Origin: Leadbettera azotonutricia ZAS-9 | GTDB taxonomy: Bacteria; Spirochaetota; Spirochaetia; Treponematales; Breznakiellaceae | Direction of reading: 5' to 3' | DNA length: 64,000 nucleotides | Assembly (NCBI RefSeq): GCF_000214355.1 | Contig: NC_015577.1 | Span: forward strand, 2,347,389-2,411,388 | In this document: one piece after another, positions 35,072-44,095 of the stretch | How the letters are laid out: each line of letters opens with the position of its first letter | Position numbering within the stretch: position 1 is the first letter of the stretch | Notes under the pieces: model-generated | Told to the model about the DNA's origin: nothing | Seen by the model: the letters and a program-made list of their open reading frames with translations, nothing else | The model's database searches: none | Made by a program: the position numbers and the translations under genes

Positions 35072-36832
35072 CTACGCCAAAACTTTCTCAGCGGCTTTAT
35101 CGACACCCTTGGAACGCTCGGCCACGGTGGATTCAATCTCTTTTTCCAGGGAAGCAAAACGCTCGCTCTTCCATTCTGAGCCATTGTAATCCAGGAATTT
35201 CTGCCTCAGCTTGTTGAACCATGAACGGGCTTCGTTTTTATCGTCAAAGGTGAATTTAGACGCCAGTATCTTAAGGATAATACCGAAGGTATAGGCCTGC
35301 CTCTCGGGACTTACCGCAGCGTCAACGGCGTCAAAGGAGTTCTGCTGGAAGTAGACGGAATCGAGGAAGTCGCCCTTGAGGTAGACCACGTAGTCGTCGA
35401 GACTCGTGCCTTCTTCGCCGACAACCTTCATCATTTGCTCAACTTCGCTGCCCCGCCTCATAAAGCCGTGGGCATAAGCTACTTTTTCAGCAGGGATAAT
35501 GCCCTTGTATTTTGACCATGAATCGAGGGGGTGGATGGCAGGATACTTGCGGGCGTCCGAACGCTCCCGGGAAAGGCCGTGGAAGGCGCCGACGACTTTC
35601 AAGGTGGCCTGGGTTACAGGCTCTTCGAAGTTGCCGCCCGCAGGGGAAACCGTGCCGCCCACCGTAACGGAACCCAGGGAACCGTCCTTGAGCCGCACAA
35701 GGCCCGCCCGTTCGTAGAAGCTGGCAATCGTGGATTCGAGGTAGGCGGGGAAGGCTTCTTCGCCGGGGATTTCTTCCAGGCGGCCGGACATTTCGCGCAT
35801 GGCCTGGGCCCAGCGGCTGGTTGAGTCCGCCAAGAGGAGCACATGAAGCCCCATCTGCCTGTAGTATTCGGCCAAGGTTACGGCGGTATATACCGACGCT
35901 TCCCGGGCGGCAACGGGCATGGAAGAGGTATTGCAAATGATGATGGTCCGTTCCATAAGGGAGCGGCCTGTCCTGGGGTCTGTGAGTTCGGGGAATTCCT
36001 TGAGGGTTTCTACAACCTCGCCTGCCCGCTCTCCGCAGGCCGCGAGGATCACGATGTCCACGTCTGCGTGGCGGCTCGTGATCTGCTGCAAAACCGTTTT
36101 GCCCGCGCCGAAAGGTCCGGGTATGCAATAGGTACCGCCCCGAGCCACGGGGAAGAAGGTGTCGATAAGGCGCACCCTGGTAACCATGGGGTCAACGGGC
36201 TTAAGCCGCTCTTCGTAACAGTCCACAGGACGTTTTACAGGCCAGCGGAAACTCAAGGCTACAGGAACGATATTGCCTTTTTCGTCTTTGAGTTCTGCGA
36301 TGGTATCCCTGATCTTATAGGAACCGGCGCTCTTTATAGAAGAAATCGTATAAGTTCCATAGAGGCCGAAGGGCACCATGATGCGGTGGGTAAAGGCGGC
36401 TTCGGGCACTGTCCCAAGGGTATCTGCCCGTTCAACCTTATCGCCCACCTTGGCAACCGGGGTAAAGGCCCATTCTTTGTCAGTGGGAAGGGCATCGAGG
36501 TACACGCCCCGTTCAAGGAAGCTGCCCGTCTGTGCGGCAAGCTGGGGAAGGGGGTTCTGGAGGCCGTCGTAAACCTGGCCCAAAAGCCCTGGCCCTACTT
36601 CCACTGCAAGCATGTCCCCGGAATATTCCACTTCGTCGCCAACGGTAATCCCCTTGGTGATTTCGAAAACCTGAAGCTGGGAAATATCGCCCCGGATGCG
36701 GATGACTTCGCTCTTAAGCTTCTTGCCCCCGACCTTGACGTAACCCACTTCGTTCATGGACACAGCGCCGTCGAATCGGACGCTCACCATATTGCCGTTA
36801 ACGGCGACTACAGTACCTTTAGTATCGATCAT
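35072..36832 (-). CDS. atpA: V-type ATPase subunit A (catalytic)
   Basis: 586 aa. Walker [12 protein letters not shown] near residue 235, the non-homologous region that distinguishes V/A-type from F-type, and [20 protein letters not shown] are all present. It hydrolyses or makes ATP in the head. Its start overlaps the end of the DUF2764 gene by 4 bp. Confidence 0.97.
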   Translation of the reverse strand: MIDTKGTVVAVNGNMVSVRFDGAVSMNEVGYVKVGGKKLKSEVIRIRGDISQLQVFEITKGITVGDEVEYSGDMLAVEVGPGLLGQVYDGLQNPLPQLAAQTGSFLERGVYLDALPTDKEWAFTPVAKVGDKVERADTLGTVPEAAFTHRIMVPFGLYGTYTISSIKSAGSYKIRDTIAELKDEKGNIVPVALSFRWPVKRPVDCYEERLKPVDPMVTRVRLIDTFFPVARGGTYCIPGPFGAGKTVLQQITSRHADVDIVILAACGERAGEVVETLKEFPELTDPRTGRSLMERTIIICNTSSMPVAAREASVYTAVTLAEYYRQMGLHVLLLADSTSRWAQAMREMSGRLEEIPGEEAFPAYLESTIASFYERAGLVRLKDGSLGSVTVGGTVSPAGGNFEEPVTQATLKVVGAFHGLSRERSDARKYPAIHPLDSWSKYKGIIPAEKVAYAHGFMRRGSEVEQMMKVVGEEGTSLDDYVVYLKGDFLDSVYFQQNSFDAVDAAVSPERQAYTFGIILKILASKFTFDDKNEARSWFNKLRQKFLDYNGSEWKSERFASLEKEIESTVAERSKGVDKAAEKVLA

Positions 36833-37374
36833 TTAGGTTCCCCCGCGCCTTCCAGAATGGAAGCGTATAAAGTCTTGTACTCCGAGAATCCTTCTTCAAC
36901 TTTGAAAGCCTGTCTCCGTTCCATAAGGAGGAGTTTGAGAAGATAGGCGTACATGGCAGTTTCACTAAAAGCGTCAATGCCCTGAAGGGCGTCAATGGCA
37001 GCCCAGCGGGCTTTATCCAAAAAAATCTCAGCTTCCAAAGGGGATTCCATGGTTAAGGCAGTTTTGGCAGCATTCGCGGCGTCTGCAGGGAATTCAGGGG
37101 CATCCCCAAGGCTTCCCGCATCCCGCTTGAGCTTTATCGCCCGGTTTTTGCCCAGGTTACGCCGCAAGACCCCTTCCCATTCCCGCCATTGGTTTATAAA
37201 ACCTGAAGGGCTTTGCCTTCCGTCCGGATCAAGAACACAGAAGTCGAGGATAGCCCCGTCTTCTTTGCTCATGGAAGCGCGGGCCAGTTCCCTGAAAGCC
37301 GAAGACGCCATGGACGCCTGCTGACCGTAAACGAGGTAAGGAAGCTGGGCCGCCAAATAATAGTAAGAACCCAC
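36829..37374 (-). CDS. DUF2764-type protein of the V-ATPase operon
   Basis: 181 aa, soluble. MGSYYYLAAQLPYLVYGQ matches the start of the DUF2764 family, found between the E and A genes in spirochaete V-ATPase operons. The rest is mostly helical (FRELARASMS; AYLLKLLLMERR). No subunit C gene is present in the operon, so this protein might take over part of the C (neck) role; that is inference from position. It overlaps subunit A by 4 bp and follows E by 3 bp. Confidence 0.8.
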   Translation of the reverse strand: MGSYYYLAAQLPYLVYGQQASMASSAFRELARASMSKEDGAILDFCVLDPDGRQSPSGFINQWREWEGVLRRNLGKNRAIKLKRDAGSLGDAPEFPADAANAAKTALTMESPLEAEIFLDKARWAAIDALQGIDAFSETAMYAYLLKLLLMERRQAFKVEEGFSEYKTLYASILEGAGEPK

Positions 37375-37377
37375 TGC

Positions 37378-37989
37378 CTATATTCCTTTGGCAGCGGTTT
37401 TTAAAATTTCCGCCAGCCTGGGGTTAAGGTAGGATGAGAGAAGCTCCGCCACAGCCTCGGCAGAAAAATCGTAGTAAGCCGAGCCATCTTTATTGGCAAT
37501 GCGGAAACCCGCACCGAGATTCCTGTCGGCCTTGAGCTCCACGCCCTTCTTGAGATCCGCAGCAAGCTGTTTGCTGAACCAGGCTTCAAGCTTTTTCATA
37601 TCCCCTTCGGGGAGGAGAACATCCACATTGCCGCCCTTGGCTGCCCATGCTTTGAGCAGTTCCGGCAGAGCCACTTTGAGGGTGTCTTCCCCATAGGCTG
37701 CGGCGGTCGCCTGGGCGACTATCTTGTCCAAAAGGGTCTGGATTTCACCCTTGAACGCAAGGACGAGGTTGCGCGAAGCCTGTTCCAGAGCCGCAACACC
37801 GGCCTTCTCGGACCTTTCGGCGTCCTGCTTGCCCTTGGCAATGATGTCAGCAGCCTCTTTCCTGGCAGCCTCCACGATTTTGGCAGCTTCAGCCTGGGCG
37901 TCCTTTTTGACCTTGGCAGCCTCTTCAGAGGCGGACTCAATCCCGTCCTTTTTGATTTTGTCGATTAGTTCCTGAACTTGGATTTCCAT
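37378..37989 (-). CDS. atpE: V-type ATPase subunit E (peripheral stalk)
   Basis: 203 aa. The first 110 residues are a charged Ala/Lys/Glu helix (EEAAKVKKDAQAEAAKIVEA) that would pair with a stalk partner, and the C-terminal globular part includes GFRIANKDGSAYYDFSAEAV. It is the first gene of the operon, with GAGGAG before the ATG. The usual partner G (or H) is not found nearby. Confidence 0.93.
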   Translation of the reverse strand: MEIQVQELIDKIKKDGIESASEEAAKVKKDAQAEAAKIVEAARKEAADIIAKGKQDAERSEKAGVAALEQASRNLVLAFKGEIQTLLDKIVAQATAAAYGEDTLKVALPELLKAWAAKGGNVDVLLPEGDMKKLEAWFSKQLAADLKKGVELKADRNLGAGFRIANKDGSAYYDFSAEAVAELLSSYLNPRLAEILKTAAKGI

Positions 37990-38028
37990 AGGCTCCTCTT
38001 TACCCGAATTACGAACATACCTGTCGTT

Positions 38029-38057
38029 ATTTTAATAGGTCTTTCCAGCTGTTTCAA
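38029..38057 (-). promoter_or_regulatory. V-ATPase operon promoter
   Basis: On the minus strand TTGAAA (38052-38057), 17 nt and TAAAAT (38029-38034) lie about 40 nt before subunit E. It leaves a normal short leader containing a Shine-Dalgarno, in contrast to the leaderless layouts elsewhere in the window. Confidence 0.65.
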
Positions 38058-38084
38058 GTGATCCGCCCAAAAAATTCGATTTTT

Positions 38085-39116
38085 CTACCATAAAAAACCA
38101 AAAACCGCCTTTTCGTGGTAGTCCCTGTCAGGTCCAAAGATAGCCGAGGGGAATTCGCTGTGGTTAGGGGAATCAGGGAAATGCTGGGTTTCGAGGCAGA
38201 ACCCATAGTGCTTGTTGTAAACCGATCCCAGTTTGCCGCTGTTGCCGGCGAGGAAATTCCCCGTGTAGAACTGCACCCCCGGCTGGGTAGTCGAAAGCTT
38301 CATCGTTCTGCCCGATGTGGCCTCGAACACCTCGGCGCAGGGCCTTAATTCGCCAGCCTTCCCGTCCACCACGAAACAATGATCGTAGCCTCCGCCTGCA
38401 GCGGCCAAATCGCGGTTCACCGGCTTGCGGGCGCGGAAGTCAAAGGGCCCGCCATCCACGGGGACAAGCTTCCCCGTAGGAATCAGTACATCGTTTACCC
38501 CCACATAGGCTGAGGAATTGAGGGTCAGCTCATGGGAAAGTATGTCCCCCTTCCCTTCCCCTGCAAGGTTGAAGTAGGAGTGGTTAGTCAGATTGATAGG
38601 GCAAGGGGCATCGACCTTGGCCTCATAATCCACGATAAGCTCGTTGGATTTGGAAAGGCCGTAACTCACCGAAGCCTTGAGCTTGCCCGGGTATCCTTCG
38701 TCACCGTCGGGGCTTTCAAGCTGGAAGCGGATAAAAATGCCATCCCGCTCCTCGTAAGCCTCGGCGTCCCAGACCTGTTTGTCAAAGCCGTGGCGTCCGC
38801 CATGAAGGGAATGGGCGCCATCATTCTTGTAAAGCTTGTAGTTCACCCCGCCCAGGGAGAACACGCCGTTCCCGACGCGGTTGCCCACCCGGCCTATGGT
38901 AGCCCCCATGTAGGGATTCACGCCCGTATAGCCCGAGAGAGTCGAATAGCCCAGGAGTATGTCTTCCTTTCCGGTTTTGCGGGAAGGCACTATAAGGGAA
39001 GTCCAGGTTGCCCCCAGGGTCGAAATGGAAAGGGAAAGGTCCCCTGCCCTTAAGGTATAGAGATGGACTTTCTGCCCATCCGACAGCATGCCGAAGGTTT
39101 TCTTGATCACTTTCAT
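38085..39116 (-). CDS. galM: Aldose 1-epimerase (galactose mutarotase)
   Basis: 343 aa, usual length. It interconverts alpha and beta anomers of sugars. NDGAHSLHGGRHGFDKQ carries the first catalytic His, LTNHSYFNLAGEG the second, and the base is the Glu in CLETQHFPDSPNH. There is no signal peptide. It lies divergent from the J-domain gene and uses a -10 box very close to its ATG. Confidence 0.94.
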   Translation of the reverse strand: MKVIKKTFGMLSDGQKVHLYTLRAGDLSLSISTLGATWTSLIVPSRKTGKEDILLGYSTLSGYTGVNPYMGATIGRVGNRVGNGVFSLGGVNYKLYKNDGAHSLHGGRHGFDKQVWDAEAYEERDGIFIRFQLESPDGDEGYPGKLKASVSYGLSKSNELIVDYEAKVDAPCPINLTNHSYFNLAGEGKGDILSHELTLNSSAYVGVNDVLIPTGKLVPVDGGPFDFRARKPVNRDLAAAGGGYDHCFVVDGKAGELRPCAEVFEATSGRTMKLSTTQPGVQFYTGNFLAGNSGKLGSVYNKHYGFCLETQHFPDSPNHSEFPSAIFGPDRDYHEKAVFGFLW

Positions 39117-39120
39117 GTTT

Positions 39121-39149
39121 ATTATAATAGCATATTGTGGTATATTTAA
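39121..39149 (-). promoter_or_regulatory. galM promoter, near-leaderless layout
   Basis: On the minus strand TTAAAT (39144-39149), 17 nt and TATAAT (39121-39126) end 4 nt before the ATG. An overlapping TATTAT (39124-39129) would give 7 nt. No Shine-Dalgarno fits. It overlaps the region driving the divergent J-domain gene. Confidence 0.5.
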
Positions 39150-39155
39150 GGAAGT

Positions 39156-39590
39156 ATGGGCCTCATGGATCGCCTCGGCAATGTAATTAAGAGCTATCTC
39201 AATAACGATGACGAGAAAATATTCGGTTCAGCCAGGGGGGAGAGGCGCCCTTCCCATGACCCGGATCTGGACGCGGCTTTCGACGAATTGAATGATTTCC
39301 TCAATAATGACAAGGCAAGAGATGAGCCGGGGCCTGAACCGCATGCCCCTCCTCACGGGCCTGAAACCTCAAACGGTACCATCCCCGAGGAACTGCGGCA
39401 GGATTTTGCGGAGCTTGGCGTGGCTTTTGGGGCTTCCGGGACAGAGTGCAAAGATGCCTATAAAAAGCTGCTCAAGATACATCATCCGGATCGCCATGCA
39501 GGGCACGAAGGCAATATGAAGAAAGCAACGGAAAGAACCGCCCGTATCAATGCTGCCTACGACCGCATTGAAAAATGGCGGAAAGGATAA
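39156..39590 (+). CDS. Short J-domain protein
   Basis: 144 aa. The C-terminal 65 residues form a J-domain with the essential HPD (KIHHPDRHAGHEGN) and a partly degenerate first helix. J-domains stimulate Hsp70. The first 80 residues are acidic and look disordered, with no Gly/Phe or zinc region, so this is not DnaJ itself. AAGGAAG precedes the ATG. It is divergent from galM and ends 5 bp before the oxidoreductase gene. Confidence 0.85.
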   Translation: MGLMDRLGNVIKSYLNNDDEKIFGSARGERRPSHDPDLDAAFDELNDFLNNDKARDEPGPEPHAPPHGPETSNGTIPEELRQDFAELGVAFGASGTECKDAYKKLLKIHHPDRHAGHEGNMKKATERTARINAAYDRIEKWRKG

Positions 39591-39595
39591 TCAAA

Positions 39596-40621
39596 ATGGA
39601 AAAGGTAAAATTAGCCATCGTCGGCGCAGGCACCTGGGGCACAACCCATGCAGGCATCTTCAAGGAACACCCCCTGTCGGAAACCCTGGCAATCTGCGAC
39701 GCCAACAAGGCCAAGGCCGAAGCAGTGGCAAAGCAGTACGGCATACCCAAGGTCTACACCAGGGTCGAGGACATGCTGAAGGAAACCCCCTGCGACGCGG
39801 TTTCCATAGTAACCCCCGACCACCTCCACGCCGACATAGCCATCGCCTGCGCCAATGCGGGGAAGCATCTCCTCATCGAAAAGCCCCTGGCAACCACCAG
39901 GGACGATGTGCACCGCATGGTAGAAGCTATCAATAAAAACAAAGTGCGGGCCATGGTGGATCTTCACAACCGCTGGAACCCTCCTTTTGCTTTGGCAAAA
40001 GACGCGGTGGATCGCGGGGAGCTGGGGAAACTCAGGAACGGCTATTTCCGCCTCAACGACATCAAATGGGTGGCAACGGATCTCCTGCCCTGGGCTGCGT
40101 CTTCTTCCATACTCTGGTTTTTGGGGAGCCACAGCCTGGACACCCTGAACTGGCTTTTTGCGAGCAAGGTCAAGCGGGTCTACTCGGTTGCCAACCGGGG
40201 CGTCCTTAAAGAACTGGGCGTGGACACCGTTGACACATACCTCACCACCCTTGAATACGAAAACGGCTGCATAGCCCAGATGGAAAACGGCTGGGTCACC
40301 CCCAACGGCAATGTCAACGTGAACGACATGAAGTGCACCATACTCGGGGACAAGGGCATGGTTTCCATAGACACCAGCAACCACAACCTGATCCAGCAGT
40401 ACAGCGACGAGAAGGCCCAGGTTCCCGATGTGCTGGTGCGCAACACAGTCCACGGCAGGGTAAAAGGTTTTGCCTACGAAAGCATACGCAGTTTTGTTGA
40501 CAAGCTTGCCACAGACGAGGACTTCATTGTGAGCCTTGAAGACTCGGCCAATGTAAGCCTTGTAATACTGGCGATCATGGAATCTGCGGAAAAAAGAATG
40601 CCTGTGGAAGTGGAGTACTAA
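39596..40621 (+). CDS. Gfo/Idh/MocA-family oxidoreductase
   Basis: 341 aa from MEKVKLAIVGAG; an upstream start at 39575 would overlap the J-domain gene, and AAAGGA suits the chosen ATG. N-terminal Rossmann fold with AIVGAGTWG, the family's EKPLA motif (IEKPLATTRDD), and a C-terminal substrate domain. These enzymes oxidise or reduce sugars, inositol or related compounds with NAD(P). The substrate is unknown; a sugar role fits nearby galM and pfkB. It is convergent with pfkB (3-bp gap). Confidence 0.9.
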   Translation: MEKVKLAIVGAGTWGTTHAGIFKEHPLSETLAICDANKAKAEAVAKQYGIPKVYTRVEDMLKETPCDAVSIVTPDHLHADIAIACANAGKHLLIEKPLATTRDDVHRMVEAINKNKVRAMVDLHNRWNPPFALAKDAVDRGELGKLRNGYFRLNDIKWVATDLLPWAASSSILWFLGSHSLDTLNWLFASKVKRVYSVANRGVLKELGVDTVDTYLTTLEYENGCIAQMENGWVTPNGNVNVNDMKCTILGDKGMVSIDTSNHNLIQQYSDEKAQVPDVLVRNTVHGRVKGFAYESIRSFVDKLATDEDFIVSLEDSANVSLVILAIMESAEKRMPVEVEY

Positions 40622-40624
40622 AAA

Positions 40625-41521
40625 CTAAAGAATCTTTGAAAATTCTTCCCTGCCCAATGTAGCCCCTGAAACCTCAACCACAGCGGCGCCTATCCTGTTG
40701 GCGATTTCAACTGCCTCGCCAAGAGTCTTGCCCTGCTTGAGGCAGGCAATGAGGGCGCCGAAGTGGGCATCCCCTGCGCCTATGGTGTCTTTCACTTTGG
40801 CTGGGAAGGGGGCCGAAGCATGGCCTTTGGACTCGCCCTTGTCCATGTACCACGCGCCCTTATCGCCCAGGGTAACAACAATGGCGTTTTGTGTTTTTGC
40901 GGCAAGAACATCGGCAGCGCTTTCGATATAACTTTTTCCGGTAAACAGCAAAGCTTCCCTTTCGTTGAGGTGCAGAATTGGATGGCACGAAAAAAGTTCC
41001 TCCATTCTGTCGCTGCTTATGTTCATAATCCGCGGACCGGGGGCAAAAAAAAGTTTCAGATCAGGATGATCACGCACAAAGTCAACGATTTCGCTGCCTG
41101 TGGGATCTTCCACTTCGATACCGCAGATAAAAATACTGTCCACCCCAGGGTAATCAATGTTATTCATCCACTTTTTTGAAAAAAGATACTCAGCGCCATG
41201 ACGGGATAAAAAAGTGCGTTCGCCGTCTTCTTCTATCAAACAGAAGCAGCAGCCGTTTTCTTCGGGTACTTTTGCAAAAGGTTTAATGCCTTCTTTAAAA
41301 AAGCGCTCTTCTACAAAGCGCCCGTACATGCCGGTTCCCACTGGTGAACAGAGTGTGTGGGGAATATCAAAAAGCCTGAGCATCCAGGCGGTGTTCCAGG
41401 CGCAGCCGCCTATACGGTGTGATACAGCTTGAAGATTGATGTCCTCCCCCCGCACGGGTAAATGAGGCAGATTGAGGAGCACATCAACTACGGTGGAGCC
41501 TATGACCAGGGTGGATTTCAC
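40625..41521 (-). CDS. PfkB-family carbohydrate kinase
   Basis: 298 aa. The ribokinase-fold ATP site motif DTIGAGDAHFGALIAC and the N-terminal GGCAWNTAW place it in the PfkB family; it would phosphorylate a sugar or nucleoside. The usual motif reads DTxGAGD, and here the last part has AHF instead of the more common xF. It overlaps the upstream regulator gene by 4 bp and ends the murG run. The substrate cannot be assigned. Confidence 0.88.
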   Translation of the reverse strand: MKSTLVIGSTVVDVLLNLPHLPVRGEDINLQAVSHRIGGCAWNTAWMLRLFDIPHTLCSPVGTGMYGRFVEERFFKEGIKPFAKVPEENGCCFCLIEEDGERTFLSRHGAEYLFSKKWMNNIDYPGVDSIFICGIEVEDPTGSEIVDFVRDHPDLKLFFAPGPRIMNISSDRMEELFSCHPILHLNEREALLFTGKSYIESAADVLAAKTQNAIVVTLGDKGAWYMDKGESKGHASAPFPAKVKDTIGAGDAHFGALIACLKQGKTLGEAVEIANRIGAAVVEVSGATLGREEFSKIL

Positions 41522-42882
41522 AGGTCTTCGTCCCCGCCGGCTTCCCCCATTTCCGCGAGCTTGCGGTGGAGGGTTTTGCGGCCTATGCCGAGCATGTCTG
41601 CGGCTTTGCTTTTGTTGCCCTGGCAGCTGGCAAGGGTGTCGCGGAGTATGATCCTTTCGGATTCGTCCATGGTGGCCCCAAGGGGTATGCGTATCCAGCC
41701 TTCGTCATTTTTGGTGCGCAGGGTCGGGGGGAGATCTTCAATTTTGATGAGAGTGCTCCGGGTCATGACCACAGCGCTTTCAATGCAGTTCCGCAGTTCC
41801 CGGATATTGCCGGGCCAGTCATAGGCGTAGAGGCTGGCGCTGGCTTTGTCGTCGATGCCTTCGATGGTTTTGCCGTTTTCCGAGGCAAATTCCTTTAGAA
41901 AGGCAGTGATAAGGAGGGGGATATCGTCTTTGCGCTCCCGCAGGGGAGGCACATGGATATTCACCACATTAAGCCGGAAGTAGAGATCCTCCCGGAAGGC
42001 GCCTTTTTCGATTTCAGCTTTGAGGTCTTTGTTTGTGGCAGCCACAATGCGCACATCGGTCTCTATGGTTTCTTCGCCGCCGACCCGCTCGAATTTTCGT
42101 TCCTGCAAAACCCGGAGCAGCTTGATCTGTATATTCTGATCGATTTCGCCTATCTCGTCCAGAAAGAGAGTGCCTTCGTTGGCAAGTTCAAAACGGCCCC
42201 TCTGGCGGGAGACTGCACCGGTAAAGCTGCCTTTCTCGTGGCCAAAGAGTTCACTTTCAAGGAGGCTCGCCGCAAGGGCTGCGCAGTGGACTTTAATCAG
42301 GGGTTTCCCCTTGCGGGGCGAAAGCTCGTGGATAGCTCCGGCGACTAATTCTTTCCCTACGCCTGATTCGCCGGTGATAAGTATCGAAGCTTTTGCAGGG
42401 GCTGCACGGCTGATGGTATCGAACACCTTTGTCATGGCTGCGCTGGTGCCTATCATGGTTTTGAACTGTTTTTTGTGTTCCAGCTCTTCTTCCAGCCTGA
42501 TGTGCCTGAGTACCAGCTCACGGTTCGCCAGGGCGCGCTTTACAAGCTGGCCCAGGTGGTCAAGATTGACCGGCTTGGTAAGGAAATCCCAGGCGCCGAG
42601 GCGCATGGCCTCCACAGCGGTCTCCACCGTGCCATGGCCGGTGAGGACTATTACGGGGATGCCGGGAGTTTCAGCCTCGATTTTTTTAAGCAGCTCTTCG
42701 CCGGTAAGGCCGGGCATGCGGAGATCGGTAATGACAAGATCGATGTCGCCTTTTTGAAAACGCTTCCAGGCTTCGCTGCCGTCAGAGGAAGTGACAACTT
42801 CGTAGCCATCCATTTCGAGGCTCACTGCAAGGCCCTCGCGTATGTTCTTTTCGTCGTCGGCGACAAGGAGTTTGAATTTCAT
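41518..42882 (-). CDS. Sigma-54-dependent response regulator (NtrC family)
   Basis: 454 aa in three parts. Receiver (1-120) with LVADDEKN and phosphorylation Asp in LVITDLRMPG. AAA+ domain with GESGVGKE, GHEKGSFTGA (a GSFTGA version of the GAFTGA loop that contacts sigma-54) and GTLFLDEIGE. C-terminal Fis-type helix-turn-helix (NKSKAADMLGIGRKTLHRKL). It lies next to its likely kinase (1 bp). The target genes are unknown, and no clear sigma-54 promoter was found in the window. Confidence 0.95.
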   Translation of the reverse strand: MKFKLLVADDEKNIREGLAVSLEMDGYEVVTSSDGSEAWKRFQKGDIDLVITDLRMPGLTGEELLKKIEAETPGIPVIVLTGHGTVETAVEAMRLGAWDFLTKPVNLDHLGQLVKRALANRELVLRHIRLEEELEHKKQFKTMIGTSAAMTKVFDTISRAAPAKASILITGESGVGKELVAGAIHELSPRKGKPLIKVHCAALAASLLESELFGHEKGSFTGAVSRQRGRFELANEGTLFLDEIGEIDQNIQIKLLRVLQERKFERVGGEETIETDVRIVAATNKDLKAEIEKGAFREDLYFRLNVVNIHVPPLRERKDDIPLLITAFLKEFASENGKTIEGIDDKASASLYAYDWPGNIRELRNCIESAVVMTRSTLIKIEDLPPTLRTKNDEGWIRIPLGATMDESERIILRDTLASCQGNKSKAADMLGIGRKTLHRKLAEMGEAGGDEDL

Positions 42883-44094
42883 TTAAGGCGCTCCTATTAG
42901 ATGTCTTTCCTTCTGGGGTATGGGTAGGGTGATAATAAAACTGCTCCCCTCCCCGGGTTTGGATTTGACAGAGATTTCCCCCAGGTGTTCCCTGATAATT
43001 TTGAACACCAGGGTAAGGCCCAGGCCCGATCCGGTATCTTTGGTGGTAAAATAGGGCTCAAAAATTTTGGAAATATTTTCTTCGCTTATGCCCAGGCCCG
43101 TATCCTTGACAGTAATAGTAACAATGCCTTCGGCAGCTACGGTTTTAATCGTGATCCTGCCGCCAGAGGGCATGGCGGCAGTGGCGTTCTTTATCAGATT
43201 GAGGAAAACCTGCTTCATATAACGCTCATCAAAATCAATAAGTGGGATAGTGTCATCCAATTCAAGCGTGCACGTGATTCCGGCTTCTTTAAGTTCAAAA
43301 GAAACAAATTCAGCAAGCTCCGACAAAAGCTTGTTTATTTCACCGCTGTGCATATTCATGGTCATGGGCCGCACGGCAAAAAGAAAATCCACGACGATAT
43401 GGTTAAGCCTTTCGATCTCTTCATTTACCACATTGAGGTAACGATCAAAATTCCTGAAGTACATTGCAGGGCCCATTTCGCTTTCCATGGTTTCCTCGGG
43501 GTGGGCGTCAAAATAAAGCCTTTTGTTGGCCTCCATGGTTTTTTGTATGAGCTGAACATGGATGGAAATAGAACCCAGAGGATTTTTAATTTCGTGGGCA
43601 ACACCAGCAGCCAGGGTGGTAAGGCTTGCAAGGCTTTCCATCTGCCTCATGCGGGCTTCGCGGCTCCGCTTCACGGTGATATCCTCAACATGGATAAGAG
43701 AACCTGTTACATGCCTTTCCCGGATCAGGGGCCAGACACTGATGCTGAACAGCCGCTGCACGCCCTTGGGGGCGGCCTCAAATTCGCAGCCTTCGGCCTT
43801 ATCCCCGGAAAGGAGGGTTTCTTGAAGAAAAGCCCCGACCTTTGCATCGCTCACAATTTCCCAAATCGGCTCTTTGGTTTGTTCCCCCAGGCCAGAAGGC
43901 AAAATGCGCCGGGCGTACATATTTGCCAGCACAATGGTATGATCCGTATCCAGCACCATGATGCCTTCAGAAAGGGAATCGAGGACCGCTTCGAGGCGCT
44001 CAATTTCCCCGGAGGCGGAAACAAGCAGTTCCTGAAGCTGTTCAGTGGTAAGCTTGCTGGATTTCTGCAATGCCCTTTTTATGAATTGCCGCAT
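42883..44094 (-). CDS. Soluble PAS-domain histidine kinase
   Basis: 403 aa with no membrane segment, so it senses an internal signal. A PAS-like domain (about 35-150) is followed by the H-box AAGVAHEIKNPLGS, the N-box NLIKNATAAMPSGG, and DTGLGISEE and GSGLGL of the ATP lid. It is NtrB-like and lies next to the sigma-54 regulator, one base away, so the two form a two-component pair. Its gene follows holB by 1 bp. Confidence 0.94.
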   Translation of the reverse strand: MRQFIKRALQKSSKLTTEQLQELLVSASGEIERLEAVLDSLSEGIMVLDTDHTIVLANMYARRILPSGLGEQTKEPIWEIVSDAKVGAFLQETLLSGDKAEGCEFEAAPKGVQRLFSISVWPLIRERHVTGSLIHVEDITVKRSREARMRQMESLASLTTLAAGVAHEIKNPLGSISIHVQLIQKTMEANKRLYFDAHPEETMESEMGPAMYFRNFDRYLNVVNEEIERLNHIVVDFLFAVRPMTMNMHSGEINKLLSELAEFVSFELKEAGITCTLELDDTIPLIDFDERYMKQVFLNLIKNATAAMPSGGRITIKTVAAEGIVTITVKDTGLGISEENISKIFEPYFTTKDTGSGLGLTLVFKIIREHLGEISVKSKPGEGSSFIITLPIPQKERHLIGAP

Positions 44095-44095
44095 A

